Below are positions 1 to 5,812 of a stretch of DNA of 5,812 nt, piece after piece; position 1 is the first letter of the stretch, and each line of letters starts with the position of its first letter. The stretch is from positions 1 to 5,812 of the forward strand of contig CAKUYM010000282.1 of assembly GCA_934716785.1 (NCBI GenBank), given 5' to 3'. Source of the DNA: an uncultured Bacteroides sp. Lineage in GTDB: Bacteria; Bacteroidota; Bacteroidia; Bacteroidales; Bacteroidaceae. A program made the translations under genes and the position numbers. The notes under the pieces were generated by a model. It was not told where the DNA came from. It saw only the letters and a list, made by a program, of their open reading frames with translations, and searched no databases.

Positions 1-313
1 GATATAGATTCAACAATGATTTTTTCAGGAAATCGATTCCGGCATTTATAACTTCCTCGTTTTGTTCGGGAGAGGTGATTTTTATACCATTATCCGAAGT
101 GAAGTTGAATTTGTAATCAGCTTCTGTCGGATTGGTTATGATTACGGTTTCATATTGCTGATAAAATTGATATATGAAGTGACGGGTAGGGTCTGTGGGG
201 GTATCTTCCAATACTCCATATTTGTCAGCTTGATCGGGCACGTTTAATGCATCTTCGTGATAGCAAGAACTGATTCCTGCTACCAAGCTTATTAGTAATA
301 TTATCTTTTTCAT
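1..313 (-). CDS. Surface lipoprotein, N-terminal part; probable zinc-binding metallopeptidase (Mx1-like)
   Basis: This gene is cut by the left edge: 104 codons are visible from an ATG at 311-313, with no stop. The protein begins MKKIILLISLVAGISSC, a signal peptide with a lipobox ending in Cys17. Acidic residues follow shortly after (YHED), which fits the surface-export signals of Bacteroidetes lipoproteins. The mature part contains DPTRHFIYQFYQQYETVIIT (41-60), then ADYKFNF (65-71), then a helix-like stretch near GIDFLKKSLLNLY (92-104). This layout, together with its place right after susD, resembles the putative zinc-binding metallopeptidases (Peptidase_Mx1-type) common in SusC/SusD loci. 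That match is from memory of the family; the zinc-binding HExxH region would lie outside the window, so no catalytic residue is seen. The start is 7 bases after the susD stop, implying the same transcript and perhaps coupled translation; no Shine-Dalgarno is evident. Alternatives are a SusE-position ligand-binding lipoprotein or an uncharacterised one. The gene itself is near certain, the function moderately so. Confidence 0.75.
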   Translation of the reverse strand, partial: MKKIILLISLVAGISSCYHEDALNVPDQADKYGVLEDTPTDPTRHFIYQFYQQYETVIITNPTEADYKFNFTSDNGIKITSPEQNEEVINAGIDFLKKSLLNLY

Positions 314-320
314 AACAATT

Positions 321-1784
321 CTATTTGATAGGATCATTGACCGGACGATTAAAAATTTCGATTATTGTATTTCTGTCTCTTTCGCTTTTGGGAATAGGTA
401 GTGTGTACAGCTCTTTGTCCTCTAACTTGAACTTGTCACCTGCTCCTTCGGTTTCCGAAGATGAATATGTATGCTCCAAAGACGGGCATCCGTATCTGCG
501 CAAGTCAAACCAGCGGAATCCCTCGAAGACCAGTTCGCAACGCCGTTCTTTACGGACTGTGGCTACGATTTCGTCATTGCCGACCGTCAATTGCGGAGTT
601 CCCGCTTTCATACGGTGATCACGAAGGGCATTGATATCTGCCAATGCTTTTTCCGTATTCCCAAGTTCGGCATAGGCTTCGGCACGATTCAAATAGGCTT
701 CTGTCAGACGGAAGGCGTTTGAGTAAACGGTAGGAGAGGTTCTGCTCCATTTGGCAGGAGTATAGAATTCGATATCTTTTTTGACAGGCCTTCTTTGGCT
801 TCCCTTGGTGTGATGGAAATAATGCGAAAGACGCAAATCTGCCTCGTCATATTGTGCTATCAAGTCGGGACTTGCAGTAAGATTGCCTTTATAAGTGAAA
901 TCTATCTGCATATGTGACTCAAGAGTGGTAGTGCCGTAGGAGAATAGTATCTCTTTGTTGGAGTAGGACAAGAAAAGGTTGCTGCTTTCTTCTTCCGTCA
1001 GTCTGTTGAGCCCTTCGGGTGCGTTTTTTATCACAGAGTCGCTATATAATATGGTTTGGGGATAGTTCTTCTGGAAGAGGGAAATGCGGGAAGCCAACAG
1101 ATAGGCACCTGCCAAGTTGGGGCGGAAAATGCTTTTCTTGTTCTCGGATTTCTTGAAACACTGGATGGCACGGATTATGTCGCTTTCTATTCTTGCGTAT
1201 ACTGCTGCATTAGTGGCACGTTGCATCATTTTATCAGACAGGCTGACTTCATCGTTGATGGGTACGCATAGATCCTTGTCGGCAGTGGCAGGGTCATAAG
1301 GGCGACCATAAAGATTGGCCAGCATGAAGTAGGAGAATGCACGCATGAAGTAGGCTTCTCCGGCCAAATCGATACGCTCTTCTTCTGTTCCGGTCATATC
1401 ATGAATTTCGTCCAGAATGATATTGGTCATCAATATCTTATGAAAATAAGAAGTCCAGGCTGCATCTGCGGTAAATTCATTGGATATACCGACCTCCGGA
1501 TTTTGCTGCCAAGTGTAGTAAGCCCATACGGATTCTCGCCAGTCGTTGGATATCAGCATGGGGGAACTGCCATAATAGCATTGGTCTGCTACATCGTCCG
1601 TCATATATTCCAAATAGGGGTGAAGGACTTCACCGTTTTTCATGACTTCACCAAAGAACAACTCTTTGTAATCCTTTACGGATTTGGGAATCATCAAGTC
1701 TTGTGAGCTTTCTTCCAGGAAATTACTGCATGAAGACAAAGCTGCACACATAAGAAGAAATGATATGTATATTACTTTTTTCAT
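321..1784 (-). CDS. SusD/RagB family nutrient-binding outer-membrane lipoprotein
   Basis: This is a complete 487-residue SusD-type lipoprotein, which sits on the cell surface, binds the ligand and closes over the SusC barrel as a lid. The N-terminus MKKVIYISFLLMCAALSSC is a lipoprotein signal with a lipobox (LSSC) and lipidated Cys19; acidic residues follow at 24-25. An N-terminal TPR-like helix is visible at GEAYFMRAFSYFMLANLYG (142-160). The C-terminal RagB/SusD signature is strong: RLTEAYLNRAEAYAELG (359-375), ERRCELVFEGFRWFDLRR (413-430) and YTLPIPKSERDRN (460-472). Length is within the usual 450-650 range, toward the short side. The start is the only sensible ATG that gives the signal peptide; it lies 16 bases after the susC stop, in an A/T-rich leader (1785-1800) with no clear Shine-Dalgarno, which is normal for Bacteroidetes. 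The family call is very secure. The ligand cannot be read: SusD proteins serve glycans, peptides and other nutrients alike. Confidence 0.97.
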   Translation of the reverse strand: MKKVIYISFLLMCAALSSCSNFLEESSQDLMIPKSVKDYKELFFGEVMKNGEVLHPYLEYMTDDVADQCYYGSSPMLISNDWRESVWAYYTWQQNPEVGISNEFTADAAWTSYFHKILMTNIILDEIHDMTGTEEERIDLAGEAYFMRAFSYFMLANLYGRPYDPATADKDLCVPINDEVSLSDKMMQRATNAAVYARIESDIIRAIQCFKKSENKKSIFRPNLAGAYLLASRISLFQKNYPQTILYSDSVIKNAPEGLNRLTEEESSNLFLSYSNKEILFSYGTTTLESHMQIDFTYKGNLTASPDLIAQYDEADLRLSHYFHHTKGSQRRPVKKDIEFYTPAKWSRTSPTVYSNAFRLTEAYLNRAEAYAELGNTEKALADINALRDHRMKAGTPQLTVGNDEIVATVRKERRCELVFEGFRWFDLRRYGCPSLEHTYSSSETEGAGDKFKLEDKELYTLPIPKSERDRNTIIEIFNRPVNDPIK

Positions 1785-1800
1785 TATAGTACTTTATTAT

Positions 1801-4800
1801 TTAGAGGATTATATTAAATCGGAGAGAATAAGAACGTTGTGGAGGAATACTGCGCGAACCCAGTCCTATTTGTTCCGGATCACGTCCTTTCAACGCTTTG
1901 TCTTTCAAAACAAACACATTGCCTGCATCAAAGCTGATACTTGCTCCTTTCAGAAAGATTGGTTTTAACCATTCGGGTTTCAAGTCGTAGCGTATAGACA
2001 TTGAACGGCATCTCAGGAAGTTGCCGGAAACGACTCTCAGATCGCTCTTGTTATACATGTCCCAGCCGTTGTCTGCAATGCGATAGGTTATGTCATTGTC
2101 TCTGATGCTCAGACTCTTGTCTGACAAAACGGGTATGTTGGTAACATTCTCATCTCCCGGATTCCTCCAACGGTTTACGAACTCACTGGACATGTTCTGA
2201 TCCGGATAAGGCAGATTCTGTCCTGATGACGAATAGAGGTCGTTCAAACGGATTTTGCTACCGAAGCTGAACGAGAACAGGGCATTGAATGTTATATTCT
2301 TATATTTCAGATAGGTAGAAAAACCACCGTTTAAGTCGGGCTCGCGTTTGCCCGAAAGGGTGAATGCCCGATCGTACATCTCCTGTTGTGAATGGACAAT
2401 GGTATTGCCGTCTTCGTCTTTCTCATTTATATCCTTAAATGTGGGATAACCATTGGCATCGAGCTTGTCGAACTTGTAGGAGTAGAAACTGTTGATAGCT
2501 TGCCCGTTGCTGACAAGTGTTCCGGCAATGTAGTCTTCCCATGTGACAGCGGAATTTCCAGCATTCAATACCTTATTATAGTTCTTTCCGGTATTGAATG
2601 ACAGACTCCATGTCCAGTCTTTGGTTTGAACGGGGACAATGGATACCGCCAAGTCCCAACCCTTGTTTTCTACATCTCCATCGTTTATGGAAACATTCGT
2701 CGCACCGGTTGAAGGAGCTACGTTTTTAGTAACGACCTGGTCGATTCCTTTCTTATAGTACACGTCCAATGAACCGTAAATCCGGTTATCCCAAAACGCC
2801 CAGTCGAGTGCGATGTTATAGGAACGGGTCTTTTCCCAAGTCAGTTTGTTATTGGGCAGCTTGTAGAGCGTAGATACATATTCCTGCGGTAGTGTTTCCA
2901 AAGTTCCCAAACTGGCAATCAGGTTAGGAGTCTGGTCGGGATGCACATTACCTTGTATACCGTAAGATGCACGTATAGCCAAGTCGTTCAGGAAATCGAC
3001 GTTTTTCATGAACTTCTCATTGATGACGTTCCATCGTCCTGATACAGACCATATGGGCAGGAAACGCACGCTTTTGTCCTGGCCGAATTTGTTTGAACCG
3101 TCCGTACGTATGTTGAAATTGAAGATGTAGCGGCTGTCATATACGTAGGCTGCTGTTGCATAGAAGGAAAGGACATTGCTTTTGGTATCGGTCACCACAT
3201 CCGGATGATTCTTCAGCAGTGTGCCGTATCTTTTCCACAGAGTGGGGTCAATGTCGACAAATCTTTTTCCTCTTTCGGGCAAATATCCGTATTGGGTAGA
3301 TTGCAAACCGTCGTACTTGGAGGAGCGGACTTCTTGTCCGATGCTTCCTGATACTTCATGCTTTCCGAAACTATGGATTAGCGATAGATTGTTTCTCCAA
3401 GTGTATGAGGTGTGGCGGGTATTGGTCGTCATGAGTTCTCCACCATACGGCAGCAGGCAGTAGCGGTCTGCAAAGGTACTGTTTTCAGTGGGATTCGGCA
3501 GTGTGGCACCGTAGGGCGATTGTCTCATGGAGGATATATAGTAGGATTGTTCATCCGCCCATGTCTCTTGCGCAACGTTACTTCTGTTCAATCCCAATAC
3601 GGAAGAGAATCTCATCCATGAAGCTACCTTCCAGTCAAGGTTTGCCGTTACGTCTATTGACGAATTGTCAATACTGTTTCCGCTGTGGTCCAGTTCGTTT
3701 TGGATGTTATACATCAAAGTTCCGTTATAGCCGGATTCGTGTGCGTAGAAGTGGAGATCGCCGGAAGGTGTCCGCATCGGGATAGCCCGTGAGGTGTTGT
3801 AAGCATACTCGTACAAGTCGATAGTAGTGTGCGGATGTTTGGCTTTAGAGAGCGCACCGCTTACTTTCAATCCCAGTTGGAGGTTGCTGTTGATTTTAGT
3901 GTTTATCCTTGCCAATACATTATAACGTTCTAACCCTTCGTTGATGGTTACACTTTGGTTGTTGGCATATCCTACAGACATATAATAGTCACTGCGATCG
4001 TTACCGCCGGTGATTGAAACCGAATGTTGATGAGTGAACGCTGTGCGGAATAATAAATCGTACCAGTTGGTGTTCAGTTGTTTCAAGGCTTTAACCTGAC
4101 TTAAAAATTCGTTATAGCTGATCTCTTTATTCCATAAATGTTGCAAAGCGCCTTCATATCCTATGTCAGACGGTTTGTAGCTTCCGAACGAGAGACCTCG
4201 CTCTTGCATTTCGATGGACATGTCAATTCTGTCGGCAGAGTTCATTCTGAACATTTTGTCGTATGTGGGAGGAGCTGTAATTCCTAATGTTGCCGTGTAC
4301 GAAATAGAGGGTTTCTGGTTTTTGCCTCGTTTGGTAGTCACTACGATTACACCATTGGCTGCTTTTACTCCGTAAATGGCTGTAGCACTTGCGTCTTTCA
4401 GAATGTCTACCCGTTCTATGTCTTCCGGGTTTAAGGAACCGATGGCATTACCTATCAGATTGATTTTGTCGGGACTGTTCAATTCTTCAGTTGAGATATT
4501 GACAGGCTCTTCCAAAATGATGCCGTCTACAACCCATACGGGCTCTCTGTTACCAGTGATGGATGAAGAGCCACGGATTCGTATCTTGGGGGCTGCGCCC
4601 GGTGTGGACGACATGTTCATGACAGCAACACCTGGTAGGCGTCCTTGTAGCATTTTGTCGACAGACATATGTTCGCCACCGATAAGCTCGGAACCTTTGA
4701 TGGAAAGGATGGAACTTGCCAGTTTGCGGCGGTCTATTTCTTGGTAACCAGTTATGACTACCTCACCGATATTTTGAGAGTCATCTTCCAATAAGATATT

Positions 4801-5337
4801 CAGATTGTTGCCTTTCCATGTCACTTCCTGTTGCTTCATTCCTATGAATGAAACGATGAGATTCAGGCTGCTTTTCCCATTGGAGGCTAATTGGAAATTA
4901 CCTTCGGTGTCGGTCGTGGTTCCGTTCTTTGTCCCTCTCTCATAAACGGAAACACCGGCCAAAGGCTCTCCGTTGGAGTCTACAACCTTTCCGGCAATAT
5001 CTTTTTCAACTTTTTTTCGTTTGATAATGATGTGTTGGTCACTTTCTATCTCGAAGGTTAAATTGCTTCCGGCCAAACTATGGGATAGAACCTGGCTGAT
5101 CGGAGCATTTACAAAATTATAATCTTTGCGGGGCAGGGTGCTGATAGCACTGTTGCTGTACATAAAACCGACATCTGTCTGTTTTTTGATCTCCGCGAAT
5201 ACTTCTCGGATGGAAGCATTCTTTAATTGGATAGTGACTGATTTGTGGGTTTGTGCCATTAGTGGCAGATAGCAGAGCCACAATAATGCAAGCAGACATA
5301 ACCACTTGACATCTGCTGTTCTTCTTCTTTTCTTCAT
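1801..5337 (-). CDS. SusC/RagA family TonB-dependent outer-membrane transporter with N-terminal STN signalling domain
   Basis: This is a complete 1178-residue TonB-dependent importer that partners the SusD protein encoded next. A basic N-terminus (MKKRRR) and hydrophobic core end in LPLMAQ, with probable cleavage after Ala28. Domains in order: an STN (secretin/TonB short N-terminal) domain at about 33-108; a carboxypeptidase-regulatory-like beta-sandwich at about 114-185 (GKVVDSNGEPLAGVSV, then TTDTEGNFQL); a TonB-box-like GEVVITGYQ at 191-199; the plug at about 200-338, with the SusC hallmark DILKDASATAIYGVKAANG (311-329); then the 22-strand-type barrel to the C-terminus. It is longer than many SusC proteins because of the STN domain, which marks receptors that signal to a FecR anti-sigma factor; such a gene ends only 13 bases upstream. 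The start ATG is preceded by a weak purine run (GAGAGA) in GAATGAGAGACTT. The reading frame is intact. In the plug signature, YGVK replaces the usual YGSR. The family is certain; the substrate is unknown. Confidence 0.98.
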   Translation of the reverse strand: MKKRRRTADVKWLCLLALLWLCYLPLMAQTHKSVTIQLKNASIREVFAEIKKQTDVGFMYSNSAISTLPRKDYNFVNAPISQVLSHSLAGSNLTFEIESDQHIIIKRKKVEKDIAGKVVDSNGEPLAGVSVYERGTKNGTTTDTEGNFQLASNGKSSLNLIVSFIGMKQQEVTWKGNNLNILLEDDSQNIGEVVITGYQEIDRRKLASSILSIKGSELIGGEHMSVDKMLQGRLPGVAVMNMSSTPGAAPKIRIRGSSSITGNREPVWVVDGIILEEPVNISTEELNSPDKINLIGNAIGSLNPEDIERVDILKDASATAIYGVKAANGVIVVTTKRGKNQKPSISYTATLGITAPPTYDKMFRMNSADRIDMSIEMQERGLSFGSYKPSDIGYEGALQHLWNKEISYNEFLSQVKALKQLNTNWYDLLFRTAFTHQHSVSITGGNDRSDYYMSVGYANNQSVTINEGLERYNVLARINTKINSNLQLGLKVSGALSKAKHPHTTIDLYEYAYNTSRAIPMRTPSGDLHFYAHESGYNGTLMYNIQNELDHSGNSIDNSSIDVTANLDWKVASWMRFSSVLGLNRSNVAQETWADEQSYYISSMRQSPYGATLPNPTENSTFADRYCLLPYGGELMTTNTRHTSYTWRNNLSLIHSFGKHEVSGSIGQEVRSSKYDGLQSTQYGYLPERGKRFVDIDPTLWKRYGTLLKNHPDVVTDTKSNVLSFYATAAYVYDSRYIFNFNIRTDGSNKFGQDKSVRFLPIWSVSGRWNVINEKFMKNVDFLNDLAIRASYGIQGNVHPDQTPNLIASLGTLETLPQEYVSTLYKLPNNKLTWEKTRSYNIALDWAFWDNRIYGSLDVYYKKGIDQVVTKNVAPSTGATNVSINDGDVENKGWDLAVSIVPVQTKDWTWSLSFNTGKNYNKVLNAGNSAVTWEDYIAGTLVSNGQAINSFYSYKFDKLDANGYPTFKDINEKDEDGNTIVHSQQEMYDRAFTLSGKREPDLNGGFSTYLKYKNITFNALFSFSFGSKIRLNDLYSSSGQNLPYPDQNMSSEFVNRWRNPGDENVTNIPVLSDKSLSIRDNDITYRIADNGWDMYNKSDLRVVSGNFLRCRSMSIRYDLKPEWLKPIFLKGASISFDAGNVFVLKDKALKGRDPEQIGLGSRSIPPQRSYSLRFNIIL

Positions 5338-5350
5338 AAGTCTCTCATTC
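5338..5350 (-). promoter_or_regulatory. susC translation initiation region
   Basis: The 13 bases between the fecR stop and the susC ATG read GAATGAGAGACTT on the coding strand. The GAGAGA run is the only purine-rich stretch at any of the three gene junctions and could serve as a weak ribosome binding site. There is no room for a separate promoter or terminator, which supports readthrough from fecR into susC, unless a promoter lies inside the fecR coding region. Confidence 0.35.
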
Positions 5351-5812
5351 TTAATTTAGATTCCTTTCGGATATTAATACTACTTTGTTTTTCTTAATTT
5401 GTATTTTCAACTCATTCATTTTCTCTATGGCTTGAGCCAGCTTATTAAAACTCTCATATTTGTTGATATCCATTGTGATGTGGAAGTTGCGAATGTTGTC
5501 GCTACTATAGGCAACTTCAATGTTGTACCAGCGTTCCAGTTTTCTCATAATGTTTTCTAATGCCTGATTGTCAAAGCTGAGACGGTTGTAATGCCAAGCG
5601 GTACATTCGTATATGTTGGCTTTGATCAGGGTGATGTGCTTGTCTTCACCGATTGAGGCTGTGTAGCCTACAGGCAGCATTTGGATTTCTTTGGCTGAAT
5701 GAAGTTCGGCTTTGCCTTCCTCTAATGTTACTTTGACCTCCTTTTCGTCATCATAGGCTTCTATATTCAGTTTGGTGCCTAATACGTGTATATTTACTTT
5801 TCCCGTTTGGAT
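5351..5812 (-). CDS. FecR-family anti-sigma factor, C-terminal part
   Basis: This gene is cut by the right edge: 153 codons plus a TAA stop are visible and the frame is open to the last base, so the Met at 5678-5680 is internal and not the start. The visible part opens inside the periplasmic FecR domain (VNIHVLGTKLNIEAYDD, 6-22; VKVTLEEGKAEL, 27-38; then LPVGYTA, 46-52). It continues into the C-terminal FecR domain (DUF4974 type): AWHYNRLSFDNQALENIMRK (72-91), ERWYNIEVAYS (93-103) and a final strand KVVLIS (143-148). FecR proteins span the inner membrane: the cytoplasmic N-terminus, not visible here, binds an ECF sigma factor, and the periplasmic part receives the signal from the STN domain of an outer-membrane receptor. 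The STN-bearing susC gene starts 13 bases downstream, so the two very likely form one signalling unit. An ECF sigma gene is expected just beyond the right edge. Identity is secure from the motifs; length and N-terminus are unknown. Confidence 0.93.
   Translation of the reverse strand: MQTGKVNIHVLGTKLNIEAYDDEKEVKVTLEEGKAELHSAKEIQMLPVGYTASIGEDKHITLIKANIYECTAWHYNRLSFDNQALENIMRKLERWYNIEVAYSSDNIRNFHITMDINKYESFNKLAQAIEKMNELKIQIKKNKVVLISERNLN

Noticed and set aside
62..247. Plus-strand open frame of 61 codons near the left edge.
   Set aside because: It lies opposite the lipoprotein gene at 1-313, which has a signal peptide and lipobox and sits in the operon; the antisense frame has no supporting feature.
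1785..1800. The susC-susD gap as a possible terminator or attenuating hairpin.
   Set aside because: Only 16 A/T-rich bases are present, with a short AGTACT palindrome and no stem long enough to act as a terminator.
1684..1968. Plus-strand open frame of 94 codons spanning the susD/susC junction.
   Set aside because: It is antisense to the ends of two secure genes and has no signal, motif or initiation region of its own.
4376..4747. Plus-strand open frame of 123 codons opposite the SusC plug region.
   Set aside because: It is fully antisense to a well-conserved SusC segment. Its product is rich in Met, Ser and Arg, has no recognisable domain, and reads like a shadow of the coding strand.
5112..5119. 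TAATTTTG on the minus strand, a match to the Bacteroides -7 promoter consensus TAnnTTTG.
   Set aside because: It is inside the susC coding region, has no clear TTTG-type -33 box at the right distance, and points into the same gene; chance matches to this short motif are expected.
5272..5298. Cysteines 14 and 22 in the SusC signal peptide as possible lipidation sites.
   Set aside because: Neither has a lipobox (the residues before Cys22 are LWL), and a normal signal peptidase I site (LMA before Gln29) follows; SusC proteins are not lipoproteins.
5117..5305. Minus-strand open frame of 62 codons in another frame inside the start of susC.
   Set aside because: It overlaps the signal peptide and STN coding region of a certain gene and shows no protein-like features.

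Overview
The window looks like part of a Bacteroidales chromosome (Bacteroides, Phocaeicola or Parabacteroides type). The reasons are a SusC/SusD outer-membrane pair, Bacteroidetes-style lipoprotein signals, A/T-rich start regions without strong Shine-Dalgarno sequences, and moderate GC. A species cannot be named from this sequence.

All four supported genes are on the minus strand, so transcription runs from high to low coordinates. In that order they are: (1) the C-terminal 153 residues of a FecR-family anti-sigma factor (5351-5812, start outside the window); (2) a complete 1178-residue SusC/RagA-type TonB-dependent transporter with an N-terminal STN signalling domain (1801-5337); (3) a complete 487-residue SusD/RagB-type surface lipoprotein (321-1784); (4) the first 104 residues of another lipoprotein (1-313, end outside the window), probably a zinc-binding metallopeptidase of the kind often found after SusC/SusD. 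The gaps between genes are only 13, 16 and 7 bases and hold no visible terminator, so the genes are probably cotranscribed. There is no non-coding stretch over 300 bases, and no RNA gene, mobile element or CRISPR array was seen.

The likely working model, from family knowledge, is as follows. SusD captures a ligand at the cell surface and lids the SusC barrel, and TonB powers import. The SusC STN domain in the periplasm reports ligand occupancy to FecR. FecR then controls an ECF sigma factor, expected just beyond the right edge, which activates the locus. The presumed peptidase would act on a proteinaceous or glycoprotein substrate, but the real ligand is not readable from this window. The region reads as a conventional locus of its class. 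The points most worth a second look are the STN/FecR pairing and the unfinished lipoprotein gene at the left edge.
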